From assembly GCF_023151555.2 (NCBI RefSeq), contig NZ_CP100427.1:15851-79850 (forward strand): a stretch of DNA of 64,000 nucleotides, written 5' to 3'. This stretch comes from Photobacterium sp. CCB-ST2H9 (lineage in GTDB: Bacteria > Pseudomonadota > Gammaproteobacteria > Enterobacterales > Vibrionaceae). The position numbers and the translations under genes are program-made. Of the stretch, positions 44,677-52,271 are shown one piece after another. Every line of letters starts with the position of its first letter. Positions within the stretch are counted from its first letter, which is position 1. The notes under the pieces were generated by a model. It had not been told where the DNA came from, did no database searches, and saw only the letters and a program-made list of their open reading frames with translations.

Positions 44677-45049
44677 CAAGAACCCAGAGACTATTGGGTA
44701 TATAACGTTTGTATTTATTGAGCCTGGGACGTTGGAATTAATTTCTCTCGCAACAGCGGCATTCTATGATGAGAGTAAAATGGATGATGTTTGGCGGGAT
44801 TTGCCGGCGAGTGAAGATGAAACCGGTTATGTTGCTGATATGTCTGATGGGGGCGGGAATCTAGTTAGATTCAAGCACGTTTCTGAAGAGACAATTACCA
44901 GCCGGCTGAGCATTTCGATTGACGAACTATTGTCTGCCGGCCGCGAAGCCCGTAAAGGTTTCAATTTAGAAAGCATGGATGCCCACAGTCATCACAGCTC
45001 AAAGCCGGCTGGTATCTTCAAGCGACTGATCGGCTTCTTTTCCCGTTAA
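44666..45049 (+). CDS. Hypothetical protein (127 aa), partner of the 81-aa gene
   Basis: A soluble N-terminal domain (IGYITFVFIEPGTLELISLATAAFYDE) and a basic C-terminal tail ending FKRLIGFFSR, which looks like an amphipathic membrane anchor. It overlaps the 3' end of umuC by 4 bp on the opposite strand. Confidence 0.5.
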   Translation: MTSDKNPETIGYITFVFIEPGTLELISLATAAFYDESKMDDVWRDLPASEDETGYVADMSDGGGNLVRFKHVSEETITSRLSISIDELLSAGREARKGFNLESMDAHSHHSSKPAGIFKRLIGFFSR

Positions 45050-46302
45050 CATCGTATCATTGGGATGTCCGCCCACTTTGTTGTGTACTGCGGCGAAAGC
45101 ATTTCTCGCCGCATTTCCCACTTTTGCTCGATACCCTGCGCAGCCAGAAACATGGAATGGCTCCCGTATTTCTGGTTGATACAGTCAAACACCTTCATCA
45201 ACGCAGGATTTGGCGGTGATTCGTTGAAAAAGTCACCCTGGGCGTGCTTCGCGCTTACCAAGGCAATAAACCCCACTCCAAGCTTGTAATATCGGACGCC
45301 TTCGACAAATAGCGAATTCACAAGACCAGAGACCGCTTTGGTAATCACCGTTGTATCGTCAGTTGGGTAAGCAAAACGGTGAACCTGCTTAAACCCCACT
45401 GGCCTCTCGTCATAAGGAGAATTCGATGCGAACACCATCATCACCTGCACCAGCGAACCCTGCCGCCTGAGTTTGGCAGCTGCAGTACCTGCATGCTTAC
45501 AGAGCGCCTGAGACAGTGAGTCAGGGTCCGTAATTCGCTCACCGACACTCCGCGTTGAGAATATCTGTTTCTTATCTGCACGGGCCTCATCCCAGAATTT
45601 GCATCGTTCGCCGTTGAGTTCTCGGACTGTCCTTTCAATCTCAACGCTGAACTCTTTTCGTGCAATTCCTGGCTTCATCCGCGAAAGCTGCAGTGCTGTA
45701 TCTATGCCCATGAACTGCAGTCGTTTAGAGATACGGGAGCCTATCCCCCAGACATCAGCCGTTTTCATTTGTCCCAGTATCCCGGTTCTCTGTTGCTCGT
45801 TGTCGATAACACAAACACCGTGGTAGCCCTCAACCTTCTTGGCTGCATGGTTCGCCACCTTTGATAGCGTCAGCGTGGGACCGATGCCGACACATACAGG
45901 CAATCGACATTCTTTCCAGACTGCTTTCCGAATGGCCATAGCATGAAGGGACAGATCCGGAATCGCATGGTGGCACCGCTCAAACGACAGGAAAGACTCG
46001 TCAATTGAATAGACATGTTGTTCCGGAGCGAACCGACCAATGACCTGCATCATCTTTGCCGACAAGTCTCCGTATAACTCATAGTTGGAGGAACAGGCAA
46101 TCACGCCCCGAGCCTCACACATAGCCCGCATTTCAAAGTAGGCTTTAAACTTCTCAACGCCGGCGTTCTTCGCTTGCCGGTTCGCCGCAACAACACAGCC
46201 GTCATTGTTGCTCAGTACCACCATGGGTTTACCGCGCCAGTCTGGCCGGAACACTTGCTCTGCAGAGCAATAGAACGAGTTGGCATCCACCAGCGCAAAC
46301 AT
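45046..46302 (-). CDS. umuC: UmuC-like DNA polymerase V catalytic subunit
   Basis: 418 residues, near the usual 422. It begins MFALVDANSFYCSAEQVFRP (motif I) and contains VYSIDESFLSF with catalytic Asp-Glu near 100. ADVWGIGSRISKRLQFMGI (near 185) is the HhH region. The little-finger region is complete. It performs translesion synthesis after SOS induction. It follows umuD by one base, under the LexA box at 46722. Confidence 0.9.
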   Translation of the reverse strand: MFALVDANSFYCSAEQVFRPDWRGKPMVVLSNNDGCVVAANRQAKNAGVEKFKAYFEMRAMCEARGVIACSSNYELYGDLSAKMMQVIGRFAPEQHVYSIDESFLSFERCHHAIPDLSLHAMAIRKAVWKECRLPVCVGIGPTLTLSKVANHAAKKVEGYHGVCVIDNEQQRTGILGQMKTADVWGIGSRISKRLQFMGIDTALQLSRMKPGIARKEFSVEIERTVRELNGERCKFWDEARADKKQIFSTRSVGERITDPDSLSQALCKHAGTAAAKLRRQGSLVQVMMVFASNSPYDERPVGFKQVHRFAYPTDDTTVITKAVSGLVNSLFVEGVRYYKLGVGFIALVSAKHAQGDFFNESPPNPALMKVFDCINQKYGSHSMFLAAQGIEQKWEMRREMLSPQYTTKWADIPMIRC

Positions 46303-46303
46303 T

Positions 46304-46711
46304 TTAACCTTCCATCAACAAGCGGCTTGGCCGGTGACAACGAATAGAACGCACCACCACCCCTTCCACCGAAAACTGATCAACAGAAGAAATCCATACC
46401 GGATGAAACCCCGGCGCGGCAGAAAGTAACCGCCGTTGCTTCATGTCCAGCAGTTTACAGACAAATTCGCCGTTCAGGTTCGCCACCACCACATCCATGT
46501 TCTGTACCTGGACATGCCGATCAACGATGAGGATGTCACCATCGTAGATACCGACATTTTCCATACTCCTGCCATGTGCCCGACCAATAAAGGTGGCGCT
46601 GGGGTGCTCCACCAGCAATTCATCTAAGCTCAAAGGAAGCTGGTGGTATTCCGCTGCCGGACTTTCAAAGCCGGTGATGCCGGCACTCGCGATTAATGGG
46701 ATAACATTCAT
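46304..46711 (-). CDS. umuD: UmuD-like SOS protein (self-cleaving)
   Basis: 135 residues. The catalytic Ser lies in GRSM (about 48-50) and the Lys in VCKLL (about 86). The N-terminus is short: the cleavage-like region IASAG-ITGFESPAAEY puts an Ala-Gly bond at 10-11, whereas E. coli UmuD has 24 residues before its cut. P1 has a UmuD'-like HumD instead, so a umuDC pair is a variation on P1. Confidence 0.88.
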   Translation of the reverse strand: MNVIPLIASAGITGFESPAAEYHQLPLSLDELLVEHPSATFIGRAHGRSMENVGIYDGDILIVDRHVQVQNMDVVVANLNGEFVCKLLDMKQRRLLSAAPGFHPVWISSVDQFSVEGVVVRSIRCHRPSRLLMEG

Positions 46712-46721
46712 ATCGGTAATA

Positions 46722-46737
46722 CTGTTTAAATATACAG
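46722..46737 (-). promoter_or_regulatory. LexA (SOS) box upstream of umuDC
   Basis: CTGTTTAAATATACAG matches the gammaproteobacterial LexA consensus CTG-N10-CAG with an AT-rich core, 11 bp before the umuD start. Confidence 0.88.
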
Positions 46738-46792
46738 TATCATTTTCAGCAACGCAGGGCGAAAAATCAAGTTGTAATAGGAGGCGCGGCCG

Positions 46793-46824
46793 CTTGTTTC
46801 ATCTTTAGATAAAGATGAAACAAG
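46793..46824. repeat. Large palindrome A (shared core with 59429)
   Basis: CTTGTTTCATCTTT and AAAGATGAAACAAG are perfect 14-bp arms around AGAT. The core GTTTCATCTTT-N4-AAAGATGAAAC recurs at 59429-59464. There is no T-run, so it is not a terminator. A further TTTCATCT half-site starts at 46828. Confidence 0.8.
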
Positions 46825-46880
46825 GGCTTTCATCTATGTCACTGATTTTTAATGTATTGAATAATTTTGGTGAATCTTAC

Positions 46881-46894
46881 TGCATACGTATGCA
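46881..46894. repeat. 14-bp perfect palindrome
   Basis: TGCATACGTATGCA, in the AT-rich divergent region between umuD and the 79-aa gene. Possible operator. Confidence 0.5.
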
Positions 46895-46967
46895 ACTAAT
46901 TTTTTTCGGATATTCGGAAAAGAGTATGTATTGAGATATAAATCACATTAAATATTTCGATGAAATC

Positions 46968-46998
46968 TTGATACTGTATGACAGGTGTCATACAGTAT
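46968..46998 (+). promoter_or_regulatory. Candidate promoter overlapped by a 28-bp perfect palindrome
   Basis: ATACTGTATGACA and TGTCATACAGTAT (46971-46983, 46986-46998) are 13-bp arms separated by GG. TTGATA (46968) and TACAGT (46991) have a 17-bp spacing, so the palindrome would cover a sigma70 promoter for the 47080 gene. It is not a LexA box: the outer CTGT and ACAG are too far apart. Confidence 0.6.
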
Positions 46999-47079
46999 AT
47001 TCAAAGGTTAAGGCATAGGGTGTTAACCAAACCAGAGAGCCGAAGCGCAGAAGCGGGTGAGGCGAATGGAAATCTAATC

Positions 47080-47319
47080 ATGTCAAATACATTAATTATC
47101 AAATCACGTAAAACTGGCGAGACTTTTGAATTTTGGATGCCTAGCAAGGGCGGTTATATCCGCCTAGAATCCGAAGGCAAAGAAGGCGTGTTAGGTCGTC
47201 AGATCTGCAAGGGTGGCGGCTTCATGGGAAGCACACTAGAAGCGACTCCAGAGACATTTAAAAATGTATGTAGGAACTGGTATCGTGCGTACATGAAAGA
47301 ACAAAATTCATACGAATAA
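47080..47319 (+). CDS. Small hypothetical protein (79 aa)
   Basis: The ATG at 47080 is preferred over an ATG at 46978 that lies inside the palindrome. The protein (MSNTLIIKSRKTGETFEFWMP... and a Gly-rich RQICKGGGFMGSTLEATP) is small and basic and has no known family. A terminator follows at once. Confidence 0.55.
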   Translation: MSNTLIIKSRKTGETFEFWMPSKGGYIRLESEGKEGVLGRQICKGGGFMGSTLEATPETFKNVCRNWYRAYMKEQNSYE

Positions 47320-47327
47320 AAATCAGC

Positions 47328-47349
47328 AAAGCCCGTCCGTACGGGCTTT
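47328..47349 (+). terminator. Terminator after the 79-aa gene
   Basis: AAAGCCCGT and ACGGGCTTT form a 9-bp stem with loop CCGT, followed by a short T-rich stretch. Confidence 0.75.
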
Positions 47350-47368
47350 CATTCGTTTAGGAGTAAAT

Positions 47369-47716
47369 ATGACAAAACTATCACGCAATCCATCGTTTAC
47401 CCCATCACCAAAACTTAGGTTTAATTTGGAATCGCGCTCTGAGGGAACAACAGAGCGATTAAATCAGATTTGGGATCGCTATGAGTATCTACAAATGCAA
47501 TCAGGAATTCATTTAGAGCCAGCAGAAAAACAAGTGCTGCTGAACGTTCTTTCAGGTTCTTTTATTGAGCCATCATTCATTGAGCATCTAGCGCATGAGA
47601 TCATTGACTCAGATGATTACCTAGCTGGTACTGATGCAGCAAAAACACTCTATGAAAAAACCAAAAATTCCAGTTATGCAGAATTATTAGCGACTATTGA
47701 ACGACTTGGATTCTGA
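47369..47716 (+). CDS. Hypothetical protein (115 aa)
   Basis: Helical and acidic, with TAGGAG upstream of the ATG. No family is recognised. An in-frame stretch of 36 sense codons follows the TGA stop (47717-47827). Confidence 0.5.
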   Translation: MTKLSRNPSFTPSPKLRFNLESRSEGTTERLNQIWDRYEYLQMQSGIHLEPAEKQVLLNVLSGSFIEPSFIEHLAHEIIDSDDYLAGTDAAKTLYEKTKNSSYAELLATIERLGF

Positions 47717-47827
47717 TCTATTGAATTCAACAAAGACAGATTTCATTTAGTGCGCGGGGCTCTGCCTGAGCAAGAAACCGAATTACGAGCCTTTATACTT
47801 GAAAGGTTCTACAAATCTGCCAGTTAG
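47717..47827 (+). other. In-frame coding-like extension after a TGA stop
   Basis: Same frame as the 115-aa gene, with 36 codons to a TAG and no ATG. It reads EFNKDRFHLVRGALPEQE and then LRAFILERFY, which looks protein-like. It could reflect a recent nonsense mutation, readthrough, or a GTG-started peptide at 47750. The remainder to 48012 shows no other feature. Confidence 0.35.
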
Positions 47828-48021
47828 AGGCGTGACCTGAATCACGCTGGTGGAAAGATAGTCAAATTGACAGCGCTGTCCTGCAATTCCACAGCCAGCA
47901 CTGTCGATTTACAATCTGCTTAATTCTCATTCAAAATGTTATTTTATTGCCTTGTTTTCTCTTGGTTTTCCCTGGCTTTGTGATGTTTCAGGGGATGGCA
48001 ACCAAGTAAGAGGTGATGAAT

Positions 48022-49245
48022 ATGAGCTATGAGTTGATTGAGTCACGCAGACTGTCATTGGAGGACCTACACAGGGTTCTCACCCCGGACAGCGCAAAGT
48101 GGAAAATCGGAAGTGAAGCCAATATTTACGGGGTTGATGGTGCACCGCTCCGAGGAAGTAGAAAGCGAGAGGAAATCCTCAGAAAGATTGAAAGCGGGGA
48201 GCTGGTTCTATTAGGAGTCCGGGGGGATTTGTATGGTGCATCCGGTCAGCTGAAGAACCATTTGCCGTACGCGATTACAGCCCGAATAAGCTCTTTGCAG
48301 CCTACAGCCGGGACAACACGGTATGTGAAGGCGCATTATGCCCCCTTTGACCCGGAAACAAATATGTATGAAACGGTGGCCGAGGTGGCCACGCGTGCAT
48401 TGGGTGCCGGCAAACAGTTCGTGAATGATTTTGTCTTGAATCAGGCCGCCCAGATTGGGGAGCACTTATCTAAAAAGGGTGTCATCGTTGCCACCGAAAC
48501 CGAAACCGGGAAAGTATTGACTCCTGAAGAGGTGTCTCAGGCCTATCTTGATAGTGGCCACGAGATGTTTGCCATTGAGGGGGGACTGGAACAGCAGGGG
48601 GCTGATACGCTCAAGCAATATGAGAGCTATCAGGCGATAGTTCCCATTATCAGTGCAGCAGCTGGGGGCTATAAGGGTATCTTCAAGCTCGCACAAGACC
48701 CTAAACTACTGTCTGACTTGCTTGAAGCTGCCCTGCGCGACGCGCGGAGCATACCCGAGGCGCTGGGGCAGCTGGGAATGGAACACGCAAAGCACCGGCT
48801 GGAAATATCCACTCATCCAGACTACGTCAATCGGTTCCACGGACCGGATTGTATCGGCCTGGACAATAATTGCACCTTGGTTGAAATTGAGAGCAAGGGA
48901 ACCACTGGGGCGAGCCGGGCAGTCTCCACAAACAGCCGGGGAATGAAGCAGGGATCTTCTGACAAGAATATGCTCCGGGGTCAGCAAATGCGCAAGAAGC
49001 GCAAGAAAGTAGGGCAGAACAGCAATCGCCAGGGCGGACCATATCGCGAAGATGAAATAGAGCTATGGAATGACATCTACGCAATGAACGGTGAGAAACG
49101 CCATATTCTTGTGAATACGGACATTTCCAGTGGCGAAGTACGTGTATACGAGCAAGATGCGAATGGTAATATTATCAAAACGTTGGATGAGTTCGTTATC
49201 GAAGGATTCGATGAAGCCAAATCAGTGATCAGTAAACGATTTTAG
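48022..49245 (+). CDS. PD-(D/E)XK-like nuclease toxin candidate
   Basis: 407 residues; AAGAGG precedes the ATG at 48022. There is no signal peptide. The N-terminal 250 residues are of unknown fold. The C-terminal part has HGPDCIGLDNNCTLVEIESKG, a D...ExK arrangement typical of PD-(D/E)XK nucleases, followed by a basic stretch (MRKKRKKVG). The next gene resembles an immunity protein, which is the polymorphic-toxin arrangement. The locus is on the plus strand, has its own terminator, and differs in composition from flanking genes, so it is likely cargo. Confidence 0.6.
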   Translation: MSYELIESRRLSLEDLHRVLTPDSAKWKIGSEANIYGVDGAPLRGSRKREEILRKIESGELVLLGVRGDLYGASGQLKNHLPYAITARISSLQPTAGTTRYVKAHYAPFDPETNMYETVAEVATRALGAGKQFVNDFVLNQAAQIGEHLSKKGVIVATETETGKVLTPEEVSQAYLDSGHEMFAIEGGLEQQGADTLKQYESYQAIVPIISAAAGGYKGIFKLAQDPKLLSDLLEAALRDARSIPEALGQLGMEHAKHRLEISTHPDYVNRFHGPDCIGLDNNCTLVEIESKGTTGASRAVSTNSRGMKQGSSDKNMLRGQQMRKKRKKVGQNSNRQGGPYREDEIELWNDIYAMNGEKRHILVNTDISSGEVRVYEQDANGNIIKTLDEFVIEGFDEAKSVISKRF

Positions 49246-49256
49246 TGGGTTAATTT

Positions 49257-50057
49257 ATGAAGCAGCCGACAACCGGGCAAATCCGGGAATGGATAGACGA
49301 CGCACACTATGACATCGAGAGCCAGAAACGGCGCCTCAAAGAAGGGTTTCGTGAGAAGCACAATCTGACTCTTGAAGGCTTTTTTCGGGCGAGGGGAAAT
49401 TATTACCTTGATATCGCTATCGGTCACGCCATGCTGGGCGACCGTCAGCAGGCGAAAGAGGCGCTGACTGAATCTATCCAGTACCTTTCATTGCCATACA
49501 GGATGGCATACGACGAGACCTGCGAGCATCGAGACCAGGCTGCGCCGGCTGAGAAAAACGGTGCCATTGGCATACCTCAGACGAACAGTCTTCTCTTGGC
49601 CATGGCGGCACTCGACAACGATAAAATCAATGAAGCGATGATCCCCTTCGTTCAACTTGCTGAACGTTACGAACAAGATCAGGAGTTTATGGAGATGGTG
49701 CAAACCATCAGGGCTCTACGGGTGATGCTATCTCGGGGGGAGGACAACTTAAGCGCGTCGATTCTCAAGACGGCGCTGGACCATAGTGAGAGTCACCCGA
49801 TCAAGGGTGCTGGCTGGCGACGAAGGACCTATACGATTAACCTTACGCTCTGGTCAGTGCTGCAGCGCCAACAGGAGACATTTGACCAGGCGCTCAAGCT
49901 GTTCCTGAAAGACTATGAGACTGAGGCGAGAGGTGAAAACCGTGACTTGCCGATCGCGTATGCCAGCCTGGAGGCTGTGGGCCTTATCAAACTCGCCCGC
50001 CGCTACGGATTGACGTATGAAGACAGTCACCCACTGATTCCGCCAGCTTTGCTCTGA
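49257..50057 (+). CDS. Imm49-like immunity protein candidate
   Basis: 266 residues, entirely helical in TPR-like pairs, with a central AIGIPQTNSLLLAMAALDNDKI, which resembles Imm49-family immunity proteins. It begins 11 bp after the nuclease-like gene and ends before a terminator. It would bind and block the upstream toxin. The family call rests on a short motif and context. Confidence 0.6.
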   Translation: MKQPTTGQIREWIDDAHYDIESQKRRLKEGFREKHNLTLEGFFRARGNYYLDIAIGHAMLGDRQQAKEALTESIQYLSLPYRMAYDETCEHRDQAAPAEKNGAIGIPQTNSLLLAMAALDNDKINEAMIPFVQLAERYEQDQEFMEMVQTIRALRVMLSRGEDNLSASILKTALDHSESHPIKGAGWRRRTYTINLTLWSVLQRQQETFDQALKLFLKDYETEARGENRDLPIAYASLEAVGLIKLARRYGLTYEDSHPLIPPALL

Positions 50058-50076
50058 AGTAGTACGATATCATCTG

Positions 50077-50098
50077 GCCGCCATGTGCGGCTTTTTTT
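50077..50098 (+). terminator. Terminator of toxin-immunity operon
   Basis: GCCGC and GCGGC form a short stem with loop CATGT, followed by seven T. Confidence 0.75.
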
Positions 50099-50164
50099 CA
50101 TCTGTACAATCTTCCTTGTTAGATATGGTAATTTGAGAGAACAGAATCGGAAAGGATAAATACT

Positions 50165-50479
50165 GTGAGTAAAATTGATACGTTCTTAGACGCGATTTCG
50201 GCTTTATGCCTGAAATGTGATGTAAATATTGGCTCTAATGAAAGTGAGTTGTTTTTTTATCGTGCAAATCTTGATGAGAATGGCAATACAGTGAAACAAG
50301 AACTTGAGGAGTATGAAAGTATAGAGGTGCGAAAATCGCTTGATACGGCTTCAGTTGAGTATGGCCGCATTCTCACAGTTGATGGCAAAGGATGCCTTCT
50401 AATTAAAGATCGTGAGAGTGAGGATTACCTCCGCTTTTCTGATCCAACGTTTTCATTCGGTGTCATGAAGTACCAGTAA
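50165..50479 (+). CDS. Hypothetical protein (104 aa)
   Basis: GTG start with GGAAAGGA upstream. The protein is soluble and acidic with no known family. It is monocistronic and convergent with the cytosine methyltransferase gene. Confidence 0.5.
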   Translation: MSKIDTFLDAISALCLKCDVNIGSNESELFFYRANLDENGNTVKQELEEYESIEVRKSLDTASVEYGRILTVDGKGCLLIKDRESEDYLRFSDPTFSFGVMKYQ

Positions 50480-50482
50480 AAA

Positions 50483-50503
50483 ATGGCCGCTAGTAGCGGC
50501 CAT
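50483..50503. terminator. Bidirectional terminator between convergent genes
   Basis: ATGGCCGCT and AGCGGCCAT form a 9-bp stem with loop AGT. An A-run lies on the left side, giving T's on the minus strand. Confidence 0.65.
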
Positions 50504-50523
50504 GTGGATAACGTTTTATTTGA

Positions 50524-50532
50524 GTTAGGAAA
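50524..50532 (-). promoter_or_regulatory. C1-type operator motif after the methyltransferase gene
   Basis: TTTTCCTAACTCA on the minus strand, 4 bp after the stop of the methyltransferase gene. Confidence 0.45.
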
Positions 50533-50536
50533 AACC

Positions 50537-51430
50537 TCAAGCCGCTAATTTGTCAGAAACATGGTTCATGTATCTCACCATTTCTCTTCCTGCCCACTCG
50601 CCGACTTCACATGACACGCCGTTTCCGACCTGACGATATGCTGCAGTATCTGTAACTGGGAAGAAAAAACTATCGGGCAGACCCTGCAATCTGGCCCATT
50701 CTCTGACTGAATACGGCCGGACACCCATAGGGTAGCGTTTATCAACAACAAGCCTGGTGCTTTTATCTTTGGCGTAGTGCGCTACGCAGCAAGGAGCTAT
50801 ATCGCCACGAGCAGGATCCGAGATGATTGGTTTATCACGGTACTGGCCTGACATCCGGTTGTAAATGGCTTTTGGCAGAGTGACCCGCGGCTCATCTTCG
50901 AGGATCTCTGCTAATGAGATCGGCCGTGTATTTTCGGGTGGACGTACTGAAAACTGCCGCTTAGTTCCTATGATAATAAGTCGATTGCGACGCTGAGGAC
51001 GCCATAGCTCCGACTTAATAGGGCAGAACACCTGGACGTAATAATCAGGCATTTTCGTCATGGCTTCCATAACGATCGGGAATGCACGCATACCAGGTAC
51101 ATTCTCTACGATGTAGAACTCCGGACGAGCAATTGCAAGGTGGCGTAAGGCATGCAGAAATAAGTCGTCACCTGTTCTTACACCGTGGATGTCCCCAATC
51201 GTTGAATACTTCGTGCAGGGGTATGTGAATACCATTCCATCACATGTATCCTGTTCCAGGACTAACTGCTGGGTGATATCGCACTGTGTGATGTGGTCGC
51301 CCAGATTGTACCGGTACGTTTTGCATGCCTCCGGATCCAATTCAAATGCTTGGTTAACCTGTATGCCGGCCTTCATCAGACCCACATCCATCAAGCCGGC
51401 GCCACAAAAGTATGAGTTCACGGTGATCAA
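50537..51430 (-). CDS. C5-cytosine DNA methyltransferase
   Basis: 297 residues. Motif I is YFCGAGLMDVGLMKAG. The catalytic loop reads TYPCTKYS in place of the usual PPCQ. ENVPGMR is motif VI, and QRRNRLIIIG is motif VIII. QVGNGVSCEVG near the C-terminus is motif X. No restriction enzyme gene is next to it, so it is probably a solitary phage methylase that protects phage DNA. The start is TTG at 51430 (overlapping the upstream TGA) or GTG at 51421. It ends a four-gene operon. Confidence 0.8.
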   Translation of the reverse strand: MITVNSYFCGAGLMDVGLMKAGIQVNQAFELDPEACKTYRYNLGDHITQCDITQQLVLEQDTCDGMVFTYPCTKYSTIGDIHGVRTGDDLFLHALRHLAIARPEFYIVENVPGMRAFPIVMEAMTKMPDYYVQVFCPIKSELWRPQRRNRLIIIGTKRQFSVRPPENTRPISLAEILEDEPRVTLPKAIYNRMSGQYRDKPIISDPARGDIAPCCVAHYAKDKSTRLVVDKRYPMGVRPYSVREWARLQGLPDSFFFPVTDTAAYRQVGNGVSCEVGEWAGREMVRYMNHVSDKLAA

Positions 51431-51990
51431 TTTCTATTCTCTTCACTGTACTTAAGGTTTGGGGTTGCCCACCACGCAATCGGACCTATCTCTGTGTCAT
51501 GAATCGAAACAAGGAATGATTTCAGATCGGGTTGTGTTGGCTGCCAGCTGCTGCAGTTTGTATCGCCGGCAATAAACCAGTTATGAAATAATTCATCAGT
51601 AGATTTAATGTCTTTTTCCATGAGTACAGTTGTTATCTGTACGCCGACACTAGCACCCCAGGTGTTCAATAATTCATCAGGCGAATTTTCACCAAAATCT
51701 GGCAATTGCGGGTGGGACCAGGTTCCGAACTGCTGGCACCGGTGCACCGGTGATGGTTGAAGTGTCATCCCTGGTCGCTTGAGTTCAATACGCACGCTAC
51801 TGGAGGAGTACAGCACACTCAGCGCTTCATCGAAGTCATTGAATACAAATGCTTCTTCGACATTTCTTGTCCAAAAACTGCCGGATTCAGTATGTGATTC
51901 CAAATACCAGTTATCAGATTTTTGGTTATCGTAGATGGTGTAAATAACATCATCTTTCACCAGCATAAATTGAGCATGATTTTTCATCAT
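51427..51990 (-). CDS. Hypothetical protein of the methylase operon (187 aa)
   Basis: Soluble, Trp-rich, no known family. It overlaps both neighbours by 4 bp. It may be functionally linked to the DNA methyltransferases, but nothing in the sequence shows how. Confidence 0.55.
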   Translation of the reverse strand: MMKNHAQFMLVKDDVIYTIYDNQKSDNWYLESHTESGSFWTRNVEEAFVFNDFDEALSVLYSSSSVRIELKRPGMTLQPSPVHRCQQFGTWSHPQLPDFGENSPDELLNTWGASVGVQITTVLMEKDIKSTDELFHNWFIAGDTNCSSWQPTQPDLKSFLVSIHDTEIGPIAWWATPNLKYSEENRN

Positions 51991-52271
51991 TCAGCCTCGA
52001 CTTTGATTGCAAATACCTCAGTAGGCGCATCCCCAAAATGAGGATGCTGAATCACTTTTCGTGTGTATCCGTTGTACCGGCGTATGATCCGCTTCTCTTT
52101 GTCTGCAGCTGGCGGATATCCAAGCATGAAATGAACAACATCATATTCTCGGTTTACCAGGCGAGCTTTCCAGTAAGAGGTAACCTCACGGTACTCCTCG
52201 GTTTTCTCTCCGCTCTTTATTTCCTCGAAATACTGTCTCTTCAACGGGAGATACAGCGTTTTTTGACTCAT
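51987..52271 (-). CDS. ASCH-domain protein (94 aa)
   Basis: LYLPLKRQYFEEIKSGEKTEEYREVT is the ASCH hallmark ('lk..yfe.I.sGeKt.EyR'). These domains bind RNA or modified nucleosides. It is sandwiched between methyltransferase genes and overlaps both neighbours by 4 bp, which suggests a link to modified DNA. Confidence 0.75.
   Translation of the reverse strand: MSQKTLYLPLKRQYFEEIKSGEKTEEYREVTSYWKARLVNREYDVVHFMLGYPPAADKEKRIIRRYNGYTRKVIQHPHFGDAPTEVFAIKVEAE

Noticed and set aside
46971..46998. Second LexA box near umuDC
   Set aside because: The CTGT and ACAG ends are 14 bp apart rather than 8, and the inner half-sites do not fit the consensus.
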